A stretch of 64,000 nucleotides of DNA. It comes from Flavobacteriaceae bacterium (GTDB lineage Bacteria > Bacteroidota > Bacteroidia > Flavobacteriales > Flavobacteriaceae). Position 1 is the first letter of the stretch. The number at the start of each line of letters is the position of its first letter. Under the pieces are notes generated by a model that did no database searches, was not told the DNA's origin, and saw only the letters and a list, made by a program, of their open reading frames with translations. Position numbers and translations under genes: made by a program. The stretch spans positions 1 to 64,000 of the forward strand of contig NVXD01000017.1 in assembly GCA_002746415.1 (NCBI GenBank), given 5' to 3'. This document shows, in pieces, positions 8,600 through 17,497 of this stretch.

Positions 8600-9712
8600 T
8601 TAGCTGAATCCATAATGCTCTTTGGCATATACAAGTGAAGCACGATTGTTTTCGACTTCCAATGCCACTTGTTCTTCTACGGACTTATTTGATATTCTTG
8701 GTAAGGCATCTACTTTGTGCTGTTTGATATTGCGTAAAAATTGCGCCAGTTCAATTGCGGGCATTTCATCAAAGGTTGCCCAATATTTATCTGTTAGAAC
8801 AGGTATTTTTAAAGGGTCTCTGGTAATCATCTCCAAATTGAACCTGATATCTGGATTGTGCTTCCTAATGATTGAAATCATACCTTCAATATCAAGGAAC
8901 CCATCACCTAAATTAACTTCAGACATAAGGAACCCATCTTCATACTCTTCCACGGCCATATCCTTTAAGTGGACGGTATAGGTATACGGTGCTAACGCTT
9001 TGACCACTTCCATGGGATCTTCCAATAGCGATAGATTATTTCCGGTATCTAAAGTCACGCCTATCCATTCGCTGTATACACCTTCAAGAATTTCAAGAAA
9101 ATCATCAATCCTCCAGTCTTTATGATTCTCTATTGCCAATTTCATTTTATGTTTTCTCATTATGGGCTCTGCACGTTGTATGGCTGCAACTGATTCTTTT
9201 CTAAATTGTTCAAATGCATCCTTGGTATCAAAATTTTCATAACGGCGCCCAGATAAACAGACGGTTCTAATGATATCAACATCCATTTCCTTAGTCTCTT
9301 TTACTTGTGTTTCAAAACGGGCCAGCTCACCATCACTTTTTGGCAACCTAATCTGTCCTTCTATAAAAAAGTCATATTCATCACGCTTTTTCTTGATTTT
9401 TTTTGCCAGCTTGGAATCCAAACCAGACATGGTGATTTGCGCCCCACCAAATCCAAGGTCGTTAAAATGCTCAATCATGTCCAAGGCATTTGTAAATTGT
9501 GGGTATTCTACACTCTCCAATTTCCTATAGCGGCGTAACATATAAGAAGCTTCCGCCACCCCAAAACGGGTTTCAGGTGCCAAGGATGGAAATGTTGGTA
9601 AAATGGGCAGGCTCATTGCAAATGCACCGGCCGCAGAGCTTTTAATAAATTTTCTTCGTTTCAAGCTATTACAAGTGTCTGGAAAATGTGGTTTATCTAC
9701 CAATTTAACCAT
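8600..9712 (-). CDS. Exported sugar phosphate isomerase/epimerase-like TIM-barrel protein
   Basis: A 370-aa protein with a twin-arginine-type leader: LKRRKFIKSSAAGAFAMSLP near residues 18-37, so it is probably exported folded by Tat. The rest resembles the xylose-isomerase-like/AP-endonuclease-2 TIM-barrel superfamily. Metal-site-like residues lie in KLAIENHKDWR (Glu, His), VTLDTGNNL (Asp), VHLKDMAV (His, Asp) and FNLEMITRDP (Glu). Members isomerise or epimerise sugars and inositols. It is the middle gene of three on the minus strand between two SDR dehydrogenases, which supports a sugar catabolic role. The substrate cannot be told. The start at 9712 includes a 17-residue n-region before the twin Arg. 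Confidence 0.85.
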   Translation of the reverse strand: MVKLVDKPHFPDTCNSLKRRKFIKSSAAGAFAMSLPILPTFPSLAPETRFGVAEASYMLRRYRKLESVEYPQFTNALDMIEHFNDLGFGGAQITMSGLDSKLAKKIKKKRDEYDFFIEGQIRLPKSDGELARFETQVKETKEMDVDIIRTVCLSGRRYENFDTKDAFEQFRKESVAAIQRAEPIMRKHKMKLAIENHKDWRIDDFLEILEGVYSEWIGVTLDTGNNLSLLEDPMEVVKALAPYTYTVHLKDMAVEEYEDGFLMSEVNLGDGFLDIEGMISIIRKHNPDIRFNLEMITRDPLKIPVLTDKYWATFDEMPAIELAQFLRNIKQHKVDALPRISNKSVEEQVALEVENNRASLVYAKEHYGFS

Positions 9713-9818
9713 TTTTTTTACAACATTACAATATGTTTCCCATGAATATGAACTAGTGGTGTGAATTTAAGAAAAGTCTTGACAAAAATCCAGTATGCAT
9801 ACTTATTGGGCCAGAGTA

Positions 9819-10565
9819 TTAATAAAGTGCTCTTCCCCCACTCAGATCATAAGTAAACCCAGTACTAAAACTATTCTTTTCAGATATAATAAAACTTGCC
9901 ATTGTAACAAATTCATCCAAGGTTCCACAGCGTTTCATTGGGATTTTATCGGTCATATATTTTAACTGTTCTGGTGCCATGCCCTCCAATAATTTGGTTT
10001 TGATCACCGCTGGAGCTATTGCATTGACAGTGATTCCTGTTTCTGCATACTCTTTGCCCTGTACCTTGGTCATTCCTATTACAGCCGCTTTAGAAGTTGA
10101 ATAAGCAAGCATGCCTGCATTGCCATCTTTACCGGCAATAGACGCAATGTGTAAAACCCTTCCATAGTCTTGTTCCAACATGTGTGGGATTACCGCTTTA
10201 AATGCATTGAAAGAACCTGTCACATTTACTGCCATTACCCTATTGAAATCCTCCAAATCCACTTCATGGCTTTTCAGGTTTGTCTTTCCCGTTATTCCAG
10301 CACAGTTTACCAATGCATCTACTTTAGATACATTCTTGATAAAATCATCCACTGCTTTTTGAACATCAGAAGGGTTGGTCAAATCAATACCATATAGATG
10401 TGCATTTTGAGAATTTTGATGAAAAGCTTTTTCCAGAGCATCCAAATTTTGGTCCATTAAGGCCACTTTGGCTCCTGAGTCTAAAAGATGTTGGGACAAT
10501 GCATATCCCAATCCACTTGCCGCTCCTGTAATTATTGCCGTTCTATTCTTCCATGTATCACTCAT
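9819..10565 (-). CDS. SDR-family oxidoreductase
   Basis: Second short-chain dehydrogenase, 248 aa, distinct from the one at 7788-8573. The Rossmann motif TGAASGLG is near residues 12-19, NCAGITGK follows the fourth strand, IASIAG holds the catalytic Ser and YSTSKAA the Tyr/Lys pair; APAVIKTKLLEG and DLSGGRALY complete the fold. It is the first gene of the minus-strand trio and is divergent from the dehydratase gene at 10888. Probable role: NAD(P)-dependent oxidation of a sugar or sugar acid in the same pathway. A FabG-like reductase cannot be excluded by motif alone. Confidence 0.9.
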   Translation of the reverse strand: MSDTWKNRTAIITGAASGLGYALSQHLLDSGAKVALMDQNLDALEKAFHQNSQNAHLYGIDLTNPSDVQKAVDDFIKNVSKVDALVNCAGITGKTNLKSHEVDLEDFNRVMAVNVTGSFNAFKAVIPHMLEQDYGRVLHIASIAGKDGNAGMLAYSTSKAAVIGMTKVQGKEYAETGITVNAIAPAVIKTKLLEGMAPEQLKYMTDKIPMKRCGTLDEFVTMASFIISEKNSFSTGFTYDLSGGRALY

Positions 10566-10887
10566 ACTTGCATAAAATTATATATTAATACTTATTACAA
10601 ATTTTTCAGTTTACTATTTTGCATGCTTGTCACCCTTAAACTAATAGGAAATAAATTGTAATACCAAAAAGGTATTACGGGTATAATTTATTAAAAAATT
10701 AACACTTTTTTTAGCAAAAATTAAAAATAGGAAAAGATTTTCTGTGAAAAAGGAAAAACCAAAAAAAACGTCATTTTTAATAAATAATTGCCCATTCCAT
10801 TTTGTCAACTACACTTAGATGGTTAATTTGGGAGGTAATTAAATTTGAGTCGCCTAAAATGTTGATTTCCCAAAAGTAAATAAGAGA
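10566..10887. other. Divergent intergenic region with palindromic operator candidate
   Basis: This 322-bp gap separates the minus-strand SDR operon from the plus-strand dehydratase. It is AT-rich and carries a perfect 8-bp inverted repeat GTAATACC-AAAAA-GGTATTAC at 10658-10678, roughly 90 bp upstream of the SDR start. No gene is seen. A shared regulator of both directions is plausible; no regulator gene lies nearby. Confidence 0.5.
10658..10678. promoter_or_regulatory. 8-bp inverted repeat, candidate operator
   Basis: GTAATACC (10658-10665) and GGTATTAC (10671-10678) form a perfect dyad around AAAAA between two divergent catabolic transcripts. It lacks a following T-run and is not placed after a stop codon, so a protein-binding site is more likely than a terminator. 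The cognate regulator is unknown. Confidence 0.4.
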
Positions 10888-12618
10888 ATGAAAAAAGAGA
10901 GTGAAAAGGAATTAAGAAGTAAGGATTGGTTTGATCCAAGTGATGCAAAATCTGGATTTGTTCATCGCTCATGGCTTCGCAACCAAGGATGTCCCGATGA
11001 TTATTTTAGGGGACGACCAGTTATTGGCATATGCAACACATGGTCAGAACTTACCCCTTGCAATGGCCATCTACGTGAATTTGCCGAATTTGTAAAAAAA
11101 GGGGTTTTAGAAGCTGGCGGGGTTCCTTTTGAGTTTCCAGTGACAAGTATGGGTGAAACATTGATGCGGCCAACCGCCATGCTTTTTAGAAACCTAGCCA
11201 GTATGGATACCGAAGAGTGCATTAGGGCAAACCCCTTGGATGGTGTAGTTCTTTTAACTGGGTGCGACAAAACCACTCCTTCCACAGTAATGGGTGCGTG
11301 CAGTGTAGATTTGCCCACCATCGTGGTTCCTGGAGGCCCAATGCTCAATGGCAAATACAAAGGAGAACGAATTGGTTCTGGGACCTTTATATGGAAATTG
11401 AAAGACAAAATCAAAAACGAGGGATTTACACACGAAGATCAAATTGAAGCTGAAATATGTTCATCTAGAAGCGCTGGGCACTGCATGACCATGGGAACCG
11501 CCTCAACAATGGCATGCATGGTAGAATCCCTTGGCCTTACCTTGCCGGGAGCTGCCGCTATCCCAGCAGTGGATTCCAGAAAAAAAGCACTTGCCCAACT
11601 ATCGGGTAGGCGAATTGTTGAGATGGTCAAAGAGGACCTTAAACTATCAAAAATCCTTACGAGGGAGGCTTTTGAAAATGCAATTAAGCTTAATGCCGCT
11701 GTTGGTGGATCTACCAACTTCATAATTCACTTGCAAGCCATAGCCGGTAGAATTGGTGTTGACTTAAATTTAAAAGAGTTTGACACTCTTGGAAGTAAAA
11801 TTCCACTGTTAGTCAACCTTATGCCTTCCGGGGAATTCCTTATGGAAGATTTCTTTGATGCTGGGGGATTGCCCGTTGTTATAAATGAAATGAAAAACCA
11901 TCTTCATAATGATGCCATTACGGCAAATGGTAAACCGATAGGAGAAAATAATAAAAAAGCGGAATGCTATAACCCAGAGGTCATTGCCTCTATAGACAAG
12001 CCCTTTTTAGAGGAGGCAGGAATTGCCGTATTGTATGGTAACCTTTGTGAAAACGGCGCTGTCATTAAACCATCTGCAGCTTCGACAGAGCTAATGACCC
12101 ATAGAGGTAAAGCTGTTGTATTTGAGAATATTGAAGAATTTAATAATACGGTTGATGATCCAGATTTGGATGTGGACGAGAACAGTATCCTTGTCCTTAA
12201 AGGTGTTGGCCCAGTTGGATATCCTGGCATGGCCGAAGTGGGCAATATGGAATTACCAGAAAAGCTCCTAAAAAAAGGAATTAAAGATATGGTACGAATA
12301 TCTGATGGAAGAATGAGTGGCACTGCATTTGGAACAGTGATATTACATGTTTCCCCAGAATCATCCATTGGAGGCCTTTTAGGTTTGGTAAAATCCGGGG
12401 ACAGTATTGTGCTGGATGTACCCAACCGAAAATTACATCTAGAGATAGATGATGTGGAGATTGAAAAACGTAAGGCAGCATGGACACCTCCCATTCCGCA
12501 TTCAGATAGAGGCTATACAAGTTTATATACCAAAGTTGTTCAACAAGCGCATCTTGGTGCCGATTTTGATTTTCTAGTTGGAAAATCAGGAGATAAGGTA
12601 AAGAGAGATGCTCATTAA
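10888..12618 (+). CDS. IlvD/Edd-family sugar-acid dehydratase
   Basis: Dehydrates an aldonic or similar 2,3-dihydroxy acid to a 2-keto-3-deoxy acid using an Fe-S cluster; 576 aa, full length for the family. The three cluster cysteines are visible: Cys58 (ELTPCNGH), Cys126 (LTGCDKTT) and Cys199 (SAGHCMTMG). Their spacing is the same as in characterised L-arabinonate dehydratase, offset by one residue. The conserved C-terminal RISDGRMSGTAFGT is present. The sequence favours the pentonate/hexonate branch over biosynthetic IlvD, and no other branched-chain amino acid genes are nearby. Its neighbours (two SDRs, epimerase-like protein, PQQ-type dehydrogenase) fit an oxidative sugar pathway. Exact substrate unknown. 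Confidence 0.92.
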   Translation: MKKESEKELRSKDWFDPSDAKSGFVHRSWLRNQGCPDDYFRGRPVIGICNTWSELTPCNGHLREFAEFVKKGVLEAGGVPFEFPVTSMGETLMRPTAMLFRNLASMDTEECIRANPLDGVVLLTGCDKTTPSTVMGACSVDLPTIVVPGGPMLNGKYKGERIGSGTFIWKLKDKIKNEGFTHEDQIEAEICSSRSAGHCMTMGTASTMACMVESLGLTLPGAAAIPAVDSRKKALAQLSGRRIVEMVKEDLKLSKILTREAFENAIKLNAAVGGSTNFIIHLQAIAGRIGVDLNLKEFDTLGSKIPLLVNLMPSGEFLMEDFFDAGGLPVVINEMKNHLHNDAITANGKPIGENNKKAECYNPEVIASIDKPFLEEAGIAVLYGNLCENGAVIKPSAASTELMTHRGKAVVFENIEEFNNTVDDPDLDVDENSILVLKGVGPVGYPGMAEVGNMELPEKLLKKGIKDMVRISDGRMSGTAFGTVILHVSPESSIGGLLGLVKSGDSIVLDVPNRKLHLEIDDVEIEKRKAAWTPPIPHSDRGYTSLYTKVVQQAHLGADFDFLVGKSGDKVKRDAH

Positions 12619-12789
12619 ATACCAAACTAATTGTGATTACTATGCCTCTGCATTGTATTTGTTATTTTACTAACCATAAAATTAAGAACACATCCCTTTT
12701 TGGTAGCTCTCTGGCAATATTTGTATTTATGGCCACATTTATCATATAAAAATCAATGTCTTGTAATTACCTAAACAAACCGGTCAATT

Positions 12790-15330
12790 ATGAAAAACCT
12801 AATTTCTTCTTTTATCGTTCGTATCGCCTTATATGGGTTCATGGGACTTTTCTTGGCGTGCCAACAAGCCCCCTCAGAGCCTTCACCGCCTTTATCACCG
12901 GCCCAAGCTTTGGAAACTTTTGTGCTGGCTGAAGAAAACCTTCAAATTGAATTGGTGGCAGCTGAACCTTTGGTGCAGAATCCAGTGGCCATTACTTTTG
13001 ATGAAGATGGTAGACTATGGGTCGTTGAAATGTTGGGTTTTATGAAAGATATTGATGGCAATGGAGAATTGGATCAGGTAGGCCGGATTTCTGTTTTGTT
13101 TGATGATGATGGTGATGGCCAAATGGATAGGAATAAAATTTTCTTGGACAGTCTTGTCCTTCCTAGGGCAATTGCCGTGGTAGATGGGGGAATTCTAATT
13201 GCAGAGAATATTCCACTTTGGTATGCAGAAGATACTGATGGTGATTTTAAAGCGGATACTAAAACATTGATCGACCCAGAATATGGTGGACTAGGGATGC
13301 CAGAACATTCAGCCAATGGACTGTGGCGGGGTATGGATAATTGGTACTATAATGCCAAATCAAAATCCCGTTATCGAAAAATAAATGGTGAATGGGTCAA
13401 AGAACCAACAGAATTTCGCGGACAATGGGGCATTAGTCATGACAATGCTGGAAGATTGTACTACAATTACAATTGGTCCCAATTGCATGCAGATATAGTT
13501 CCTCCAAATGCTCTAATGGGAAATAAGAATCATATTCCCACTAGTGGCATTGATCATGGATTGACACTGGAAAGGGAAATATTCCCCATTAGAAGCAATA
13601 GGGCCGTCAATCGTGGCTATGTCCCGGGCACGTTAGATGATGAAGGAAAACTTTTGGAGTTTGCCTCTGCATGTGGCCCATTGGTTTTTCGTGGAAATGC
13701 CATGCCCGAAAATTATTTAGGGGATGCTTTTGTTTGTGAACCGACTGCAAATTTAATCAAGCGAAACAAGGTCATTGAGGATGGATTTATGTTAAGTGCG
13801 GAAGGGGTTTATAAGAATAGGGAATTCCTTGCTTCAACAGATGAAAGGTTTAGGCCCATTTCCCTGGCTTCCGGTCCAGATGGGGCACTTTATGTGGTAG
13901 ATATGTATAAGGGCATCATTCAGCATGGCCCATATATGACCCCTTACTTGCGAGAAATAACTTTAGCAAGAAGATTGGACAAGCCCATTAATATGGGGCG
14001 CATCTGGAGAATCAGCTCTAAAAAAGATGAAAAGAACAATGTTCCCAACCTATCAGGTGCAACTCCTGCAACTTTAGTGAACCTATTGGGAGACCCCAAT
14101 GGTTGGACGCGGGATATGGCTCAACGTTTACTTGTGGAACAAGGAAGCCTTTCCATTCTGCCAGATTTAAAGAAAATGGTCACTGATGGAAACCCGTTGG
14201 GGCAATTGCATGCATTATGGACCTTAGAAGGCTTGCACTACCTGGATGCTGATATTTATCTTACTGCCATTAAGACCAAAGATCCAAAAGTTGCACAAGC
14301 TGCATTGCGCTTATTGGCCAAATTATTGCCACAACAACCTATAATACAAAAAAAGATCCAACAATTCATTCAAAATGATTTTGCACAGGCCGATCCCCTT
14401 TTGCAAATGCAAATGGTATTTGCTAGTAGTGAGATACCTGCCTTGGATGCCTTTATCTGTGCACAGAAATTTTTGGAGACCTATGGAGACAACCCTATTG
14501 CTCGTGATGTGGTAATGAGCAGCCTGGAAAATAGAGAATTCGCAATGTTCAAACGTCTTATATCACAATCTGGATGGAAAACATATGACCAAAATAGGGA
14601 AATATTTTTGGAAATGTTGACCACTGGAATCACTAATAAAGGTTCATCCAAAGAAATTAAACAACTCATCAATATCCTTGAAACCAAACAAGACACCGAA
14701 CAACTTTGGATCAAAACCGCCATTGTAAATGGTATGTTGAATTTTAAAGGATTGGATGATGATGATGAAATTACTTTAGCCAGTAAACCTGGTTTCTTTC
14801 AACAGATTGATCTTTTCGATGCAGACACACAACCCTTATTGGAGAAGCTTCAAAAAGCACTTACATGGCCCGGAAAACCTAAAGTTGAGGCAGTTGCTAC
14901 TGCTTCACACGAGATAGACCAAAAAGTTTACAGTGCGGGACGACAAAAATACATCAATATCTGTGCTAGTTGCCATGGCACAAAAGGGGAAGGCATGACA
15001 AGATTTGCTCCCCCTTTAAAACATTCAGAATGGGTGACCGGTGATGACTATAAATTGGCACTAATCCTACTATATGGTATGGAAGGACCAGTGAATGTTA
15101 ATGGCAAGCGATATGACATTCCAGATATTCTACCGAGTATGCCTTCATTTTCTACATTGCAAAATGAAGATATAGCCGCCATTATGACCTATATTAGGAA
15201 CTCTTGGGGGCATAATCAATCTCCAGTTTCCAGCAGAACGGTAGGTGGTATTCGTTTCCGGTCACAAGGAAAATTAGCACCATGGAACTCAGTAGAATTG
15301 GACACCCTTAGTTTTGATATAAACCAGTAA
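12790..15330 (+). CDS. Lipoprotein PVC-type dehydrogenase with C-terminal cytochrome c
   Basis: An 846-aa envelope protein. It starts with a lipoprotein signal (hydrophobic stretch then GLFLACQQAP, Cys near residue 24). A beta-propeller domain of the sorbosone/glucose-dehydrogenase-like type covers about 40-420 (GRLWVVEMLGF, ASGPDGALYVVDMYKG). A helical HEAT-like stretch (~430-690) follows, then a class I cytochrome c domain with heme motif CASCH at residues 725-729 and a later Met in MPSF. This architecture is called the PVC-type heme-binding dehydrogenase, which oxidises sugars or alcohols at the cell surface and passes electrons to the heme. It lies 171 bp after the dehydratase on the same strand, so the pair may be coregulated. 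Confidence 0.85.
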   Translation: MKNLISSFIVRIALYGFMGLFLACQQAPSEPSPPLSPAQALETFVLAEENLQIELVAAEPLVQNPVAITFDEDGRLWVVEMLGFMKDIDGNGELDQVGRISVLFDDDGDGQMDRNKIFLDSLVLPRAIAVVDGGILIAENIPLWYAEDTDGDFKADTKTLIDPEYGGLGMPEHSANGLWRGMDNWYYNAKSKSRYRKINGEWVKEPTEFRGQWGISHDNAGRLYYNYNWSQLHADIVPPNALMGNKNHIPTSGIDHGLTLEREIFPIRSNRAVNRGYVPGTLDDEGKLLEFASACGPLVFRGNAMPENYLGDAFVCEPTANLIKRNKVIEDGFMLSAEGVYKNREFLASTDERFRPISLASGPDGALYVVDMYKGIIQHGPYMTPYLREITLARRLDKPINMGRIWRISSKKDEKNNVPNLSGATPATLVNLLGDPNGWTRDMAQRLLVEQGSLSILPDLKKMVTDGNPLGQLHALWTLEGLHYLDADIYLTAIKTKDPKVAQAALRLLAKLLPQQPIIQKKIQQFIQNDFAQADPLLQMQMVFASSEIPALDAFICAQKFLETYGDNPIARDVVMSSLENREFAMFKRLISQSGWKTYDQNREIFLEMLTTGITNKGSSKEIKQLINILETKQDTEQLWIKTAIVNGMLNFKGLDDDDEITLASKPGFFQQIDLFDADTQPLLEKLQKALTWPGKPKVEAVATASHEIDQKVYSAGRQKYINICASCHGTKGEGMTRFAPPLKHSEWVTGDDYKLALILLYGMEGPVNVNGKRYDIPDILPSMPSFSTLQNEDIAAIMTYIRNSWGHNQSPVSSRTVGGIRFRSQGKLAPWNSVELDTLSFDINQ

Positions 15331-15408
15331 TCAAAAGCTACCTTATTAGGTTTAAAACCCTGCATTTTATGGACGTGCTATACAAGTAAAGGCTTCATAT
15401 TTTAATTT

Positions 15409-15490
15409 TGTCATTCCGAACGAGGAACGCGGAGGAATCCCATAATTATAAGATTTCTAGGCACTCATACTTCGCTTTGTCGAAATGACA
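15409..15490. repeat. 82-bp MITE-like intergenic repeat
   Basis: Ends are inverted repeats of 11 bp with one mismatch: TGTCATTCCGA at 15409-15419 and TCGAAATGACA at 15480-15490. The interior reads GGAGGAATCCC and TTCGCTTTGTCG, the form of the short dispersed repeat commonly seen between genes in Bacteroidota genomes. It is non-coding. Only one copy was noticed in this window. Confidence 0.6.
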
Positions 15491-15825
15491 ATTTGCTATT
15501 TTTAAAAAGTTTACATAAACAAATTTTTTTATTGATAGAATAGTGGTTTACACATCAAAACGAACTTAATGAGACACACTTTTACATTTAAATTTAAAGG
15601 TGAGGACCTGTATATTTTAAAGACTATCTATGCATTGGAGTAGAAAGGAAACTTTGGGGAAGATTTGCATCTAGATTTTGAAAAAAGAAGAACTATCGAA
15701 CAAACAGACATTATTTAAATGCCACTGTTTTTATTCAATATTTAAAATAAAAAGTCACCTATTCGGTGAGCATAAAAATAAAAAAGCCTGGAAACCCATT
15801 GTATATATGAAACTTACCCATTAAG

Positions 15826-15845
15826 TTCGGATCCCTCCGACTCCA
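15826..15845 (+). other. tRNA 3'-end-like fragment, possible att site
   Basis: TTCGGAT (T-loop form) at 15826-15832, then CCCTC (3' side of a T-stem), CGACTCC (acceptor strand) and A as discriminator. The 5' side of the T-stem does not match (ATTAAG precedes the loop), and no tRNA body or 5' acceptor strand is found upstream, so this is only a 3' scrap. It is followed by a terminator, as after a real tRNA gene. Duplicated tRNA 3' ends are typical attachment sites of tyrosine-integrase elements. No second copy was noticed in the window. Confidence 0.45.
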
Positions 15846-15868
15846 CTTTTAGAGTATCTAATTGATAC

Positions 15869-15901
15869 AAAAACCTGTAAATAAAAGATTTACAGGTTTT
15901 T
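15869..15901 (+). terminator. Rho-independent terminator
   Basis: AAAAACCTGTAAAT (15869-15882) pairs perfectly over 14 bp with 15888-15901 around the loop AAAAG and runs into a T tract. It follows the tRNA-like scrap by 23 bp and has no upstream protein gene of its own in the plus direction closer than 15330. Confidence 0.75.
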
Positions 15902-16212
15902 TGATTTTATAGTTTGAATTGATATTAAATAATATAAAATTAAAGGACACCTTTCGGAGAGTATAAAATACAAACCCATGAAATAGCCATATGCAAGCAT
16001 TTTAGAGGTTAGAATCAAATCCTTGCTCATCCAATTAAAAAAATCACATATTCGCTAATTTCTTTTAAATCTTTAAGCAATTAATCTACAAATCTTTTTT
16101 CTGCTATAATGTATAGTATTACAACTTACACAGAATAAATTACAAACCATACAATGGAGGATTTATCTAAGTAGTTTTATTCTATTTTTAATAACATTAA
16201 AATTTTGCTTAA

Positions 16213-16986
16213 ATGGGATTTTTCTCTGGAATTAAGAAGATTGGTAAAGCCATAGTGAGCGGTATCGATAGCGTCATTAATACAGCGGGCGAAATAATAG
16301 GCCGGGTAATTGGACTGCCAGGCTTTTTATTCGATTTGATTGTTCCCTGGCCACGAAAAAAGCTACGCATGAGGATTTTGATTTTGCAGAATGAAGACGG
16401 AAGTCCATTGGACGCAACAAGAAATCTTGTATTAGAAGCCAGAGCTGCATATGACTTAGCAAGAGCTATTTTAAAAAGAGAAGCAAATGTTAAGTTGATT
16501 TCCTATGGAAACTTAGCTAGGGTTGAAGTGTTAAACGACAACCCACCAACCGCAGCTTTAGAGCCAAGATGTCGTGGACCATTTATTGATTCGTTTGGTG
16601 AAGCAGGCTTTTTTTTCCTTGCAAATAAGCAATATAGTATTTCTATACTATTACTGGGAAATGGGGCTCCAATAAGTTCTTTCATAGTTCGTGAAATTGA
16701 AAACGACGAAAAAGTTGGATGTTCTTCCGGTGGATTTTCTGATTATCTATTTGTTAGTTCACGGGGCCTTACTATTCCAAGTGATGATGATGTAGGCCCA
16801 GCCAGCCATGCTTCAACAACCTTAGCTCACGAAATTGGCCACTCTTGCGGACTGAATTATATGGGCTTCAGTGAACATTCCAAAAAGAAAAACAACCTAA
16901 TGTATAAGGATAATACGCGAGGTACACGTTTAAACCGGCTTCAGAAAGCCGGGTTAAGGAATTCTCGATTTGTAACTTATTTATGA
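16213..16986 (+). CDS. Zinc metallopeptidase-like protein with amphipathic N-terminus
   Basis: A 257-aa protein with the zinc motif HEIGHSCGLNY at residues 206-216 and a Met-turn-like NLMYKD downstream, the layout of metzincin-type peptidases (HExxHxxGxxH). The third ligand position is Tyr instead of His or Asp; a nearby His in SEHSKK could take over. No signal peptide is evident. Instead the first ~45 residues (GFFSGIKKIGKAIVSGIDSV and onward) are amphipathic and glycine-rich, resembling membrane-active helices. It stands alone on the plus strand, 882 bp after the catabolic cluster, and opens the effector island. Function otherwise unknown; a secreted or intracellular toxin-like peptidase is possible. 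Confidence 0.7.
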   Translation: MGFFSGIKKIGKAIVSGIDSVINTAGEIIGRVIGLPGFLFDLIVPWPRKKLRMRILILQNEDGSPLDATRNLVLEARAAYDLARAILKREANVKLISYGNLARVEVLNDNPPTAALEPRCRGPFIDSFGEAGFFFLANKQYSISILLLGNGAPISSFIVREIENDEKVGCSSGGFSDYLFVSSRGLTIPSDDDVGPASHASTTLAHEIGHSCGLNYMGFSEHSKKKNNLMYKDNTRGTRLNRLQKAGLRNSRFVTYL

Positions 16987-17497
16987 ATGGTAACTTCCTT
17001 TAACAACAAGTTATTGTAATTCCCAGATAACGTCGAGCTACAATAACACATAAAAGACTTTATAAGCAAAGGCTATCAGAAAATTAAGTGCATTTTTGCA
17101 GGCAACATTTTATACACAAGAGTCCTTTTAAACAATGGTATAAACACGAATGTTTTAGGGTGGACATTTTTTAGACACCTACTTTTTATACTCAATTCAT
17201 ACACAATACCTTACATATTACACAAGTTTATTCCTATAAGTGCTATTTCTTTTTTAAATTAGAAATAGCTCATTGTTAGCAGTTTATAAAAACCCATAAA
17301 TAATTCGTACGTATAACTGGTTATGAATGAAAATTCTTTTCCATACAATACTTAATATGGTCTTTAGCTGTAATTGCCTCTGTAGCATCATCTAAAATTA
17401 AAATTGGTAGCATTCTTGGCAATACCTTTAAAACAACCGTTTTTTTAGCGGTAATAATTACTGTAATTCACTAAAAATCAATAAAACATATGTAGCT
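16987..17497. other. Intergenic region with island-specific repeat copy 1
   Basis: This 511-bp gap has no gene with a normal start. It contains the first copy of a ~97-bp repeat (17182-17278). From about 17336 an open frame without ATG encodes a hydrophobic peptide (YLIWSLAVIASVASS...VFLAVIITVIH) ending at 17473, in part overlapped by a 22-codon ATG frame. It could be a decayed membrane microprotein, but there is not enough to call a gene. Confidence 0.4.
17182..17278 (+). repeat. Island repeat, copy 1 (~97 bp)
   Basis: This segment aligns without gaps to 30591-30687 at about 80% identity, with long shared blocks such as TCAATTCATACACAA, TTACACAAGTTTATTC and TTTTTAAATTAGAA. It lies ahead of the lipoprotein-flavoprotein genes; the other copy lies 20 bp ahead of the S8 protease gene. 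Shared non-coding sequence upstream of two transcripts suggests a common promoter or operator, or duplication of a regulatory block. Confidence 0.7.

Larger units (their letters stand above)
15331..16212. other. Long intergenic region at the junction with the effector island
   Basis: This 882-bp stretch contains no intact gene. It holds a MITE-like repeat (15409-15490), a degenerate frame from an ATG at 15569 that stops after about 24 codons, a tRNA 3'-end-like scrap (15826-15845) and a strong hairpin terminator (15869-15901). Two stem-loop-like pieces, TCACC-TATTC-GGTGA near 15752 and a related degenerate copy near 15945, also occur. The accumulation of scraps marks it as an insertion boundary. 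Confidence 0.6.

Noticed and set aside
11001-11723. Long minus-strand frames opposite the IlvD-type dehydratase
   Set aside because: They are antisense shadows of a well-conserved gene with complete cysteine motifs.
15745-15960. Possible CRISPR or tandem repeat from two similar stem-loop segments
   Set aside because: Only two degenerate copies, with unequal lengths and no conserved spacer arrangement.
17336-17473. Hydrophobic microprotein gene upstream of the small lipoprotein
   Set aside because: The open frame has no usable start codon and no recognisable family, so it is mentioned only in the gap description.
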